Source: Gemmatimonadota bacterium
GTDB lineage: Bacteria; Gemmatimonadota; Gemmatimonadetes; Longimicrobiales; Gaopeijiaceae
Assembly (NCBI GenBank): GCA_022340865.1
Contig: JAJDNC010000022.1
Coordinates: 1-62,307, forward strand
DNA: 62,307 bases
Reading direction: 5' to 3'
Within the stretch, counting starts at the first letter, position 1. The number at the start of each line of letters is the position of its first letter. Position numbers and translations under genes: made by a program. Below are positions 45,776 to 55,376 of this stretch, piece by piece. Under the pieces are notes generated by a model. It saw only the letters and a list, made by a program, of their open reading frames with translations, was not told the origin of the DNA and made no database searches.

Positions 45776-46264
45776 TCACTTCTCGTCGGCGGACGGCCCG
45801 TACATCCCCGGCACCGGAACGTCGAGAAGCCGCAGGTAGACACTCAGCTGCGCCCGGTGGTGGATGAGGTGGTTGAGGGCCAGCGAGCGGTAGGCGGCCG
45901 ACCGGGGCAGCGCCAACCAGACCTGCTCGCCGGAGCGGAGCGTCCAGGTCACCGCGAAGTCCTTCTCGGTGGCCGACTCCAGGAGGGGTCTGGCTTCTTT
46001 CACGGCCTTGTCGAACGCGTCGAGGATGGCCTGACGGCTCCTGGGGTCCGGTCGCTCCCACGGGTCGTCCAGGTCGAGCTGGGTGGTGGTCAGCGTCATG
46101 CTGATCCATGCGGGCAGCGTGCCCACGTGGCCGGCGAGCTCGAGCAGGCTGGACGACCTCTCGTGGGGCTTGAACGCCAGGTGCTCGTCGGGAACGCGCT
46201 CCAGCATCTTGCGGGTGCTGGCCATCTCCTGGTCGAACTCGGGGAGCAGGTCGCTGCCGTTCAT
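45776..46264 (-). CDS. DinB-family protein
   Basis: A 162-residue soluble helical-bundle protein; the ATG has GAGGAT about seven bases upstream. DinB/YfiT-type metal histidines are visible in 'LELAGHVGTLPAW' and the 'LALNHLIHHRAQLSVYLRLL' segment near residue 135. The C-terminus 'VPGMYGPSADE' is the usual DinB ending. Such proteins are often metal-dependent thiol transferases or are of unknown function. No neighbour explains it. Two direct repeats lie upstream. Confidence 0.9.
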   Translation of the reverse strand: MNGSDLLPEFDQEMASTRKMLERVPDEHLAFKPHERSSSLLELAGHVGTLPAWISMTLTTTQLDLDDPWERPDPRSRQAILDAFDKAVKEARPLLESATEKDFAVTWTLRSGEQVWLALPRSAAYRSLALNHLIHHRAQLSVYLRLLDVPVPGMYGPSADEK

Positions 46265-46302
46265 GGGATTATCCTCGGGATTGCGGGAAGGTCTCTCGGA
46301 AA

Positions 46303-46321
46303 ACCGAATAAACACCGAATA
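46303..46321. promoter_or_regulatory. Two 8-bp direct repeats upstream of the DinB gene
   Basis: ACCGAATA occurs at 46303-46310 and 46314-46321, an 11-bp period that puts both copies on one face of the helix, 39-57 bp before the start codon of the minus-strand DinB gene. A regulator binding site is plausible. Confidence 0.35.
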
Positions 46322-46410
46322 TCCGGCCTACGCAAGGGCGTCGGTGCGGGGAGCCCACCGGAGGCATGCGGGGCTCGAGATCGATATGCCGGGCTCTCCG
46401 GTCCCGGCGC

Positions 46411-47433
46411 TCATCCCCCGCCACTCTTCGCCGGGGGAGGGCCGGGCGCCGCGTGGTACATCCGACGCAGGAGCTTCGCGTACACCGCCAGGGGCATCAG
46501 CCCCATGGCCGCCCGGCGCGCGTCCACCCCGGCCGAGTCCTCGATGGGATCGGGGATGGCCGCGCCGTCCTTGAAGGTGAACTGGCTCCCGTAGCGCTGC
46601 GGGAGTCCCTGGTGGTCGAGCACCCGGTCGGTGAGGAGCGCCAGGTCCGGTCCCGACACCTCGCCCGCCCGAGCCAGCGTGTCCAACACCGGCAGCATGT
46701 GTTGCCGGAAGGCGTCGGAAGGGCTGTGCTGGAGGACCTCCCAGGCCGCTTTCGAGGCGGTCTCGCCCGCGCGTGACCCATCCGGCCACCCCCACTCCCT
46801 GAGGATCTCCTGCAGCCGCGCGGTGTTGGCCGAGTCGGTCCGCGCCATGCGGTGGTTGAACGCCGTGTCGGCGACGGACTGAGGGGTCAGTCCTTTCCGC
46901 ACCGCCTGGTCGGAGTCGCCCATGGCGACCAGCTCGGCGCGCAGGGCGGGCGGAAGGGGCGTCCCGGACGTTCCGACGGCGGGGAGCTGCGCCAGCACCG
47001 GCGCGCACGCCGTGGGGGCCAGACGGACGGCCCACGACGTGGTGTCCACCGTGACGCCGGGAAGCCCCGACCCGAGCTGCGCCGTCCCCTCCAGCATCGG
47101 GCCCTGGTGCCGGAGGGTGAAGACGGACGGCGGATACGCTCCGGTCACGATGGCCCAGAGCGTGTCTCTCCCGGCGGGCTCCCAGTATCCCGCCCAGGCA
47201 TGCGCACCCAGAGCCACGCGGGCGTGGCGCCTCTTCCCGCCGGGCTCCACCACCGAGTCGAGGACCAGCGTCGGCGACGCCGACGATGCCGCGGCCGGCC
47301 CCACCGCCGGCTCCAGGCCGGTGCCGCGATAGCACCCGGCCACGGCGCCTGCCTCACCAGCCGAAGCTGGCTTGCCGGCGCACGCCGCCAGGATGACGAT
47401 GAGCGATCCCGCGAGAAGGCGCGATGCGACCAT
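46411..47433 (-). CDS. DUF6624-domain lipoprotein
   Basis: A 340-residue protein. The ATG has GGAGGGG four bases upstream. The signal 'MVASRLLAGSLIVILAACAG' includes the lipobox LAAC. The middle is beta-rich. From about residue 190 'MGDSDQAVRKG' and 'LQEILREWGWPDGSRAGETASKAAWEVLQHSP' with 'LPQRYGSQF' match DUF6624, a domain common in Bacteroidota and Gemmatimonadota and of unknown function. It is divergent from the response regulator gene with 86 bp between. Confidence 0.87.
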   Translation of the reverse strand: MVASRLLAGSLIVILAACAGKPASAGEAGAVAGCYRGTGLEPAVGPAAASSASPTLVLDSVVEPGGKRRHARVALGAHAWAGYWEPAGRDTLWAIVTGAYPPSVFTLRHQGPMLEGTAQLGSGLPGVTVDTTSWAVRLAPTACAPVLAQLPAVGTSGTPLPPALRAELVAMGDSDQAVRKGLTPQSVADTAFNHRMARTDSANTARLQEILREWGWPDGSRAGETASKAAWEVLQHSPSDAFRQHMLPVLDTLARAGEVSGPDLALLTDRVLDHQGLPQRYGSQFTFKDGAAIPDPIEDSAGVDARRAAMGLMPLAVYAKLLRRMYHAAPGPPPAKSGGG

Positions 47434-47507
47434 CAAGCCCCTCCATCTCGGATGACCCATCACGTACACGGCCGCATGGGGCAGGTGCCGCCCCGGAGGC
47501 ACTCCCT

Positions 47508-47513
47508 TAGCTT
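47508..47513 (+). promoter_or_regulatory. Leaderless-type -10 element (TAGCTT) for the response regulator gene
   Basis: TAGCTT fits TANNNT and ends six bases before the ATG at 47520, in an intergenic region without a ribosome site. Confidence 0.42.
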
Positions 47514-47519
47514 GCCCCG

Positions 47520-48233
47520 ATGCGCATCCTTCTCGTGGAAGACGACAGGCAGCTACGCACTGCCGTGGCCCGGGGGCTCCGCGAGGCCGGCTACGACGTC
47601 GACGAGGCCGCGGACGGAGTCGAGGCCCTGGAAGCCGCTGTCGCCAGATCCCACGACTGCATCATCCTGGACATCCTGCTTCCCCGCCGCGACGGGATCG
47701 AGGTGTGCCGTGAGCTGCGCTCGCGGAACGTCTGGGTGCCGATCCTCATGCTCACCGCCCTGGATGCCGTGGACGACCGCATCAGGGGCCTGGACGCGGG
47801 TGCCGACGACTATCTGCCGAAGCCCTTCGACTTCGGGGAGCTGCTGGCCAGGCTGCGTGCCCTGACGCGAAGGCACCACGAGGGCACGGAGGTGGAGCTC
47901 CGCGTGGGCGACCTGGTCATCGACACCCGGCGCCGCACCGTCCGCCGGCGGGATCGGGACATCCAGCTGACGGTGAAGGAGTTCGCCTTCCTGGTGCATC
48001 TGGCCAGGAATGCGGGTCGAGTCGTCACCCGGGCGGAGCTGACATCGGCCGTGTGGGACGACAGTCAAGCCCACTCCAACGTCATCGACGTCTATGCGAG
48101 CCGCCTCCGGCGCAAGATCGACGAGGGGGAATCCGTGGCGCTCTTCGTGACTCACCGCGGCATCGGCTACGTGCTGGCCGTTCCGGATGCCACGGCAGGC
48201 GGGCACGAGGGGTCGGGGGGGACGACGGGCTGA
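47520..48233 (+). CDS. OmpR-type response regulator
   Basis: A 237-residue protein. The receiver domain (1-115) has acidic pocket Glu7-Asp8-Asp9, phospho-acceptor Asp51 in 'IILDILLPRRDG', and the Lys of 'DDYLPKPFDFGEL' near residue 100. A winged-helix OmpR/PhoB DNA-binding domain follows (about 125-225), ending 'VIDVYASRLRRKIDEG....VTHRGIGYVL'. It is the partner of the kinase starting 3 bp after its stop. Targets are unknown; the divergent lipoprotein gene is a candidate by position. Confidence 0.96.
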   Translation: MRILLVEDDRQLRTAVARGLREAGYDVDEAADGVEALEAAVARSHDCIILDILLPRRDGIEVCRELRSRNVWVPILMLTALDAVDDRIRGLDAGADDYLPKPFDFGELLARLRALTRRHHEGTEVELRVGDLVIDTRRRTVRRRDRDIQLTVKEFAFLVHLARNAGRVVTRAELTSAVWDDSQAHSNVIDVYASRLRRKIDEGESVALFVTHRGIGYVLAVPDATAGGHEGSGGTTG

Positions 48234-48236
48234 TCC

Positions 48237-49706
48237 ATGCGGATCCTGCCGACGTCGGTCCGGACCCGCCTGACCCTCTGGTACACGGCAGCCCTCACGC
48301 TGCCGCTCGTCGCCTTCGCCATCGCCTCGTACCTGATCTTCTCCAACGCGGTCCGGGCCCGCACGGACGCGTTCGTGAACGACGCGCTCACGGTCTTCAC
48401 GCGGGAGCTGGGTGCCGAGCGTCGCATCGGCCCGGCCATCCCCGAGGTGATTCGCCGGACGCTCAGCGAGGTGCGCTTCAGGGAGGTCGACATCGTCATC
48501 TTCAGCGACTCGGGCGCGGTCGTGGGCAGGAGCGCAACCCTGAGTGGCGAGGCGTCGGCGGGCGGTTCCTCGCCCGCCATCGACCCCAGCAGCCTGGTCG
48601 CGGAGCTGGGTGTCTTCCCCATGGATGCGGTACGCACGGGAACGGTCTACAGGAACGGGGCGGCCTACCGCGTCATGGTGCGGCCCCTGACGATGGATGG
48701 CTACAGGTTCCGGTTGGCGGGAGTCCACGCGCTGGCCGAGATGGAGGCGATGCTCGCACGGATCCGTCGCCTCTTTCTGGTGGCGATTCCGCTCCTCATC
48801 CTGTGCGCTGCCACCGGCGGCTCCTTCCTCGCACGGAGGAGCTTCCGGCCGGTGTCCGCCATGGCGACCCGGGCGGCGGAGATCGGCGCGAGCACCTTGC
48901 ACGAGCGTCTGCCCGTCGTGGCCAACGACGAGCTCGGAGACCTGGCCCGCGTCCTCAACGAGCTGCTGGATCGGCTGGGGCGTTCCTTCGAGCAGCAGCG
49001 CCGCTTCATGACCGACGCCTCGCACGAGCTGCGCACCCCCACGGCCATCGTCCGCGCCGAGGCCGACGTGACCCTCGCGCGCGAGCGGCGAACCGAGGGG
49101 GAGTACCGGGCCTCGATGGCCATCGTCCGGGACGCGTCGCAACGGCTCACGAAGATCGTCGACGACATCTTCCTCCTCGCACGCGCCGACGCGGGCCACC
49201 TGGTCATGCATCCGGGGTCCCTGTACCTGGACGAAGTCGTGCGGGACACCGTGCGGGCGGTCACGCCCATCGCCGAGGAGCGGATGGTGAGGGTCGTGCT
49301 CCACGGCGCCGTGGAGGTCCCCATGGTCGGGGACGCACACCTGCTGGGTCGCCTCGTTCTCAACCTCCTGGACAACGCGATCAAGCATTCCCCGGAAGGG
49401 GGCATCATCGAGGTGTCGATGACCCTCCGGGGGCCGACCTGTGAGCTGTCCGTGGTGGACGCCGGGCCGGGAATTCCCCCTGAGGCGCGGGACCGGGTGT
49501 TCGAGCGGTTCTTCCGGGTGGACGTGGCACGCTCCAGGGAAGGGGAGACGCTCACCAGCGGGGCGGGGCTGGGGCTTTCCATCTGCCGCCGCATCGCGGA
49601 GATGCACCACGGCACCGTCGAGCTGGTGGGCTCGCGACCCGGCCGGACGGAGCTCCGTGTCTCTCTCCCCACGGCGGCCGACTTGCGGGAAGGCGTCAGT
49701 TCATGA
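48237..49706 (+). CDS. Membrane sensor histidine kinase
   Basis: A 489-residue kinase: transmembrane helices at about 14-36 and 178-197 enclose a periplasmic sensor of some 140 residues, HAMP follows (about 198-252), then the dimerisation helix with phospho-acceptor His263 ('MTDASHELRTPTAIV'). The ATPase has N-box 'LVLNLLDNAIKHSP', G1 'VVDAGPGIPPEARDRVFERFFRV' and G2 'GAGLGLSICRRIAEMH'. The sensor domain shows no recognised ligand fold. It is co-transcribed with the response regulator, 3 bp apart, and ends in a hairpin that overlaps its stop codon. Confidence 0.95.
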   Translation: MRILPTSVRTRLTLWYTAALTLPLVAFAIASYLIFSNAVRARTDAFVNDALTVFTRELGAERRIGPAIPEVIRRTLSEVRFREVDIVIFSDSGAVVGRSATLSGEASAGGSSPAIDPSSLVAELGVFPMDAVRTGTVYRNGAAYRVMVRPLTMDGYRFRLAGVHALAEMEAMLARIRRLFLVAIPLLILCAATGGSFLARRSFRPVSAMATRAAEIGASTLHERLPVVANDELGDLARVLNELLDRLGRSFEQQRRFMTDASHELRTPTAIVRAEADVTLARERRTEGEYRASMAIVRDASQRLTKIVDDIFLLARADAGHLVMHPGSLYLDEVVRDTVRAVTPIAEERMVRVVLHGAVEVPMVGDAHLLGRLVLNLLDNAIKHSPEGGIIEVSMTLRGPTCELSVVDAGPGIPPEARDRVFERFFRVDVARSREGETLTSGAGLGLSICRRIAEMHHGTVELVGSRPGRTELRVSLPTAADLREGVSS

Positions 49707-49728
49707 ACTTTTCATGAACTGTGTTTTG
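49697..49728 (+). terminator. Hairpin with T-rich tail after the histidine kinase
   Basis: CAGTTCATGAA (49697-49707) pairs perfectly with TTCATGAACTG (49711-49721) over a 3-base loop (CTT), and TGTTTTG follows. The kinase stop codon TGA (49704-49706) lies in the left arm. Stem length, small loop and T-run fit an intrinsic terminator, but the stem is A+T-rich. The left arm includes a perfect 12-bp palindrome, AGTTCATGAACT, so a protein-binding site is an alternative. Confidence 0.55.
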
Positions 49729-49841
49729 TCCCACATGGCGTGGCCGCCCTTTCGGGAGGTCGCGTTCCGGCCGGTCCGGCGTGATCCACGGCCCCCCGTC
49801 CTCGGGGATGTCGCCGGGCCGGCCGCTCGCCCGCGCCCTCC

Positions 49842-50261
49842 TCAGGGAGGGGTGACGAGCTGGAAGAACTTGCTCGGGGACTGGTAGTATCCCCCCACGT
49901 CCTGGGCCACCATCTGATAGGTGCCGGGGAGCAGGGAGACGCTCTGAAGGGTCGTACCCGCCACCCACGCGGTGCTGTCGCTCATGGCCGCGCTGTCGTC
50001 CACGAGGTAGGTCGCCGTGCCGTCGTAGGCGTAGATCTGCAGGTAATCCCCGCTGGGGACGTTGGCGCAGGTCGAGCAGTTCCAGGCAAGCGTGACCGTG
50101 TCCCCGATCTGGTACGTCTCGCCCCCGGCGGGGCTCGTGAAGGCCACCGAGCCGGTGGGTGTGTTTCCTCCCGTTCCGAGCGGCCCCGACGAGGACAGCG
50201 AGCAGGCCGCCACCAGCCCCGCCAGCGCCGTCGATGCGACGAGCCGAATGGATGCGCGCAT
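49842..50261 (-). CDS. Small lipoprotein with Ig/Kre9-like domain
   Basis: A 139-residue protein. The signal 'MRASIRLVASTALAGLVAACSLSSSG' has the lipobox VAAC. After a Ser/Gly linker the domain 'FTSPAGGETYQIGDTVTLAWNCS' resembles the N-terminal fold of Ser-Thr-rich (Kre9/Knh1-like) surface proteins, a beta sandwich often found in bacterial exported proteins. A CSTC pair (around residue 62) may form a disulfide. No operon partner is evident. The function is unknown; it may present a binding module on the envelope. Confidence 0.8.
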   Translation of the reverse strand: MRASIRLVASTALAGLVAACSLSSSGPLGTGGNTPTGSVAFTSPAGGETYQIGDTVTLAWNCSTCANVPSGDYLQIYAYDGTATYLVDDSAAMSDSTAWVAGTTLQSVSLLPGTYQMVAQDVGGYYQSPSKFFQLVTPP

Positions 50262-50417
50262 ATGATCAAGGTCTCCGCATTCTAGTGCCCTCTCCCAGAA
50301 GCCTGGATGGACCCCGGACGAGGAACGTTGAGGGTCCGGCAGCCGCCGGAATGGGTGGAGCCGACCTCGACCGCGGGCATGGGCAGCTCAGCGGATGTGG
50401 TGGACCCCTCCAGTCCC

Positions 50418-50849
50418 TCAGAATACAAACGGCACCAGGCGTTTGGTCCGGGCGGCGTACTGGGCGTATTCCGGATAGCGGGCCCGCAGGAACCGTTCCT
50501 CGGCGACGATGCGGCCCAGGGCGCCCACCAGGACGACCAGCGCCAAGGCAGCCGACCACCGCGACACGTGCGCGCCGGCGCCGGCGAAGCAGAAGAGCAC
50601 CAGCGAGGTGTAGATGGGGTTGCGGATGTACCGGTAGGGACCGCTGGTCACCAGACCGCCCGCCGTGGTGTCGGCCGCGGCGTGGAAGCTGCGTCGGCCG
50701 AAGGTGATGCGCGCCCACACCATGAGCGCCACCGCCACGGCCTGGAGCCCGATGACGAGGGGCGAAGGCGAGAGCAAGGAGTGGCTGTAGAGGAGCCCCA
50801 GGAGGCCCCCCGCCATGAAGAAGTAGCCGAGCACCGACATGGTTCTCAT
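50418..50849 (-). CDS. Isoprenylcysteine carboxyl methyltransferase-family membrane protein
   Basis: A 143-residue protein with four hydrophobic helices, from an ATG with TGGAG five bases upstream. The family signature 'LVTSGPYRYIRNPIYTSLVLF' and 'EERFLRARYPEYAQYAARTKRLVPFVF' at the end are clear ICMT/PEMT (NnrU-like) motifs; the 'RNP.Y' and 'E..l...yp.Y..Y' blocks bind SAM. It methylates an unknown lipid or small substrate in the inner membrane. It lies 50 bp downstream of the APC permease gene on the same strand. Confidence 0.92.
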   Translation of the reverse strand: MRTMSVLGYFFMAGGLLGLLYSHSLLSPSPLVIGLQAVAVALMVWARITFGRRSFHAAADTTAGGLVTSGPYRYIRNPIYTSLVLFCFAGAGAHVSRWSAALALVVLVGALGRIVAEERFLRARYPEYAQYAARTKRLVPFVF

Positions 50850-50901
50850 GCGGTCTCCAGTCGTCGTGGGTATCCCGACCGACAGGGCGGGCAGCGGTTC
50901 T

Positions 50902-52332
50902 TCACGACGTAGCCCCCTCACCCGGCGGCTCGTGCCGGAACCGGTAGATCAGCGCGCCCACGGCCAGGCCGATGGCCCCGGCCAACAGGTCCTTCCACCC
51001 GGCGCTGGCCAACAGCGAGATCGTCAGCAGGAAGGCGGCGACGGGGATCACGGGCCCGCCCGGCATGCGGAAGGCCCCCGGCCGCCGGCCGAAGCGGCGG
51101 CGCAGCACCGGCACCGCGGCGGCGGTGCCGAGGTAGGTCGCCATCCTGGCGATGACGGACAGCAGCGCCAGCTGCACGAAAGTGCCGGAAAGGGCCAGCG
51201 CGAGGGCGATGACCGTCTGTGTGATGATGGCATTCGCAGGCGTGCGATGGCGCGGATGGACACGTGCCAGCAGGCGCGGACCGTAGCCGTCGGCGGCCAG
51301 GGCGAACACATAGCGCGGCCCCATGAGGGTCGTGTTGCCCACGTTCCCGACGATGGAGACGATGGCACCCACGGTGAGCAGAAGGGCCCCCGCGCCGCCC
51401 ATGAACAGCCCGGCGGCTTCCGCCAGCGGCGACTGGGACTGGGCCAGCCCCGGCAGGGTCCCCAGCGCAACCACCTGGACCGCGGAATAGCTGAGCGTCA
51501 CGATGAGGATCATGGCGAGGAGGGCGAAGGGCACGTCGCGCTGCGGGTTGCGATACTCCCCTGCCGCCGCAGGCGTGTTCTCGAAGCCGGCGTAGGCGAA
51601 GAGCAGCAGGAGCGCGGCCTTGCCCAGCGTGCCGCTGGGGGGCACGTGGAAGGCGGTGACCCTGGACCAGCGGACGAAGAAGAAGCCCACGGCGACGAAG
51701 ATGAAGAGCGGCAGCATCTTCCCGATGACGAGCACCACCGCCGCGCGCGCGCCCTCCTTCACCCCCACGACGTTGATCCAGGTGAGGATGACCAGCGGCA
51801 CGGTGATCACCGCGATGCGCCCCCAACCGTGCCCGGCCGGCGCCCACAGGTACGCCACCGTCAGGGCGAGGCCGTTGGAGAGCGACGCCACCGAAGCGAT
51901 GCGTGCGAGCCACGTCATCCACCCGACCTCGAACCCGATGAAGTGCCCGAAGGCCTCCCGTGTGTAGAGGTACCCCCCGCCCGGCTCGTTGAAGTGCGTG
52001 GATGCTTCGGCGAAGCACAGCACCAGCAGCGCGACGGCGAGCCCGGCCAGGATGACCGCCCAGACGCTGGTGGCTCCCAGCAGGGCCGCCGCGGCCGCCG
52101 GGAGGAGGTAGACACCGCTGCCCACCACGTCGTTGATGGCGAGGCCCACGAGCTCCCACCGGGAGACCGCGCGTACCAGGCCCGGTCGGGTCCGGGGGGC
52201 CGGGGGGGCCGGCGCGGTACCGGGCCCTTCTGCGGCGGTCACAGAGGAAACGCTCGCGTCACACGTTCTCCGGTGGCCATGGGAGGGTCCTCCTGATCCG
52301 GGCAGGGGAGTGTAGGCGTCATCCTCGATCAT
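50902..52332 (-). CDS. APC-family amino acid permease
   Basis: About 476 residues from ATG 52332. The APC signature is 'LVGLAINDVVGSGVYLLPAAAAALLG' in helix 1, and 'FAEASTHFNEPGGGYLYTREAFGHFIGFEVGW' follows; around twelve helices are present. The start is uncertain, since a 50-residue polar Pro/Ala tail precedes helix 1, and a GTG at 52242 would remove 30 residues of it. The substrate is probably an amino acid or amine. It lies 68 bp downstream of the peptide transporter on the same strand, so amino acids and peptides may be taken up together. Confidence 0.88.
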   Translation of the reverse strand: MIEDDAYTPLPGSGGPSHGHRRTCDASVSSVTAAEGPGTAPAPPAPRTRPGLVRAVSRWELVGLAINDVVGSGVYLLPAAAAALLGATSVWAVILAGLAVALLVLCFAEASTHFNEPGGGYLYTREAFGHFIGFEVGWMTWLARIASVASLSNGLALTVAYLWAPAGHGWGRIAVITVPLVILTWINVVGVKEGARAAVVLVIGKMLPLFIFVAVGFFFVRWSRVTAFHVPPSGTLGKAALLLLFAYAGFENTPAAAGEYRNPQRDVPFALLAMILIVTLSYSAVQVVALGTLPGLAQSQSPLAEAAGLFMGGAGALLLTVGAIVSIVGNVGNTTLMGPRYVFALAADGYGPRLLARVHPRHRTPANAIITQTVIALALALSGTFVQLALLSVIARMATYLGTAAAVPVLRRRFGRRPGAFRMPGGPVIPVAAFLLTISLLASAGWKDLLAGAIGLAVGALIYRFRHEPPGEGATS

Positions 52333-52400
52333 GGGGGCGGAGGACGCAAGTGTGGAGGCAAGTAGCCCCACTGTAATGGGGCGATTTCACGCGCCCGTCC

Positions 52401-53774
<1,374 letters not shown>

Positions 53775-53982
53775 GGTGGCCGGAGTATGAGAGCGATGGC
53801 GTCGCCGCGCCAGGGCACGTCGACACGGATGTCGTCCTGCGGTGGCCCCGTATGCGGCATCGGCGGGATGGGCAGGCCCCTCGATCGCGACCGAAGGGAC
53901 GTTCCCGGCACGTAGCCCGGGGCGGACCCGGTACCTACCTTCGGCGCATCGACCCCGAGCACGAGCGTGAGGAGCCTTCCCG

Positions 53983-55227
53983 ATGCACCGACGGACCTTT
54001 CTTCAGCGGATGAGCGCGGCGGCGGCACTGCCGTGGTTGGCGGGAGCGACCCGTGACCTGGACGAGCTGCGTCGAGGTCTCGCGGCTGTGCCCGACGAAA
54101 CGGCATTCTGGAGAGAGGTCCGCGGCCGGTTCCTCCTCCGTCCCGGGCTGGTCTACATGAACGCCGCGACGGTAGGGGCCACTCCTCGCCCGGTGGTGAG
54201 CGCGTACACCGACTACCTGTGGGAGGTGGAGAGCGACCCGGAGAACGAGGTGTTCGGTCCACCCAGCCATCGCATGGAGGACGTCCGTGCCCGAGGCGCG
54301 GACTTCCTGGGCGCCGACCTGGACGAGCTGGCGCTCACACGGAACACCACCGAGGGTATGGACATGGTGGCCCAGGGCATGGAGCTGCGGAAGGGCGACC
54401 AGATCCTGAGCACCGACCACGAGCATCCCGGCGGGAGCATCTGCTGGGAGTGGCTGGCCCAGCGAACGGGCGCCGAGGTGGTGCGCATCGAGATGCCCGC
54501 CACGGTCTCCTCCGCGGACGAGGTGGTAAGCATGGTGAAGAGCCACCTCACCCCTCGCACCCGGGTGTGCTCCTTCAGCCACGTGAGCACCATCACCGGG
54601 CTGGTGATGCCCATGGCGGCCATCGCCGAGGTGACACGTCCCCGTGGCATCCTGCTGGCGTGCGACGGCGCCCAGGCTCCGGGCATGCTGAACGTGAACG
54701 TCCACGCCCTGGGTGTGGATACCTACGCCTCCAGCTCCCACAAGTGGATGCTGGCGCCGAAGGGATCGGGGTTGCTGTACATCCGGAAGGAAGCGCAGGA
54801 GCGCGTGCAGCCCCTCTTCCTCCGCTCGGGCTACCGCGTCTACACCGGCTCGGGCGGGACCCGGAACGTGGCGGGGATCCTGGCCCACGGCGTCGCCATG
54901 GGCTTCCACGACACCCTGGGCCGGGACAAGGTGGAGGCGCGCTGCCGGGAGCTCCGCCGCTACCTGCGTGAGGCGCTGAAGGCGGTGGACGGCGTGAAGG
55001 TAATCACGCCGGAGCGGGAGGAGCTGTGCGGAGGGATCCTGACGATCTCCCTGGTGCGCGGCGACGCCGGGAAGGTGCGTGCCACGCTGGCCGCGGACCA
55101 CGACGTGGTCCTCAAGCGTGGGAGCGCCGAGTACAACGCCATCCGCATCTCCACCCACATCTTCAACGACGAGAGCGACGTGGACCGGGCCGTGGGAGCG
55201 CTGGCCACCGTCATGCGGGGGGTGTAG
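53983..55227 (+). CDS. Tat-exported class V aminotransferase-fold protein
   Basis: A 414-residue PLP-fold protein from ATG, with GAGGAG eight bases upstream. The N-terminus MHRRTFLQRMSAAAALPWLAGA is a twin-arginine signal. The fold I cysteine desulfurase/isopenicillin N epimerase blocks are 'VYMNAATVGATPRPVV', 'LTRNTTEGMDMVAQG', 'FSHVSTITGLVMPM', 'ACDGAQAPGMLNV' with the PLP Asp, and 'YASSSHKWMLAPKGSGLLYI' with the Schiff-base Lys. An exported PLP enzyme is unusual, since the cofactor must be inserted before Tat export. Substrate unknown; epimerase, lyase or transferase are all possible. It stands alone between a divergent transporter and a convergent receptor. Confidence 0.92.
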   Translation: MHRRTFLQRMSAAAALPWLAGATRDLDELRRGLAAVPDETAFWREVRGRFLLRPGLVYMNAATVGATPRPVVSAYTDYLWEVESDPENEVFGPPSHRMEDVRARGADFLGADLDELALTRNTTEGMDMVAQGMELRKGDQILSTDHEHPGGSICWEWLAQRTGAEVVRIEMPATVSSADEVVSMVKSHLTPRTRVCSFSHVSTITGLVMPMAAIAEVTRPRGILLACDGAQAPGMLNVNVHALGVDTYASSSHKWMLAPKGSGLLYIRKEAQERVQPLFLRSGYRVYTGSGGTRNVAGILAHGVAMGFHDTLGRDKVEARCRELRRYLREALKAVDGVKVITPEREELCGGILTISLVRGDAGKVRATLAADHDVVLKRGSAEYNAIRISTHIFNDESDVDRAVGALATVMRGV

Positions 55228-55376
55228 CGGGCGGGGTAAGCCGTCGGGCGGCCTGCGTGTGCTTCTCACGCTGACCCTGGCCGGTGGGTCCGCGGCCGGG
55301 CCCGACGAGAGGCGGGGGCTGCCGTTGCGGGCCGCCCCCGGAGCTACAGCGAGTTACTGCGTGACCGTCTACGCGC

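Noticed and set aside
55313..55340. G-rich/C-rich inverted repeat between convergent genes
   Set aside because: The arms are only 6 bp (GGGGGC/GCCCCC), lack a T-run, and are expected by chance in such G+C-rich DNA.
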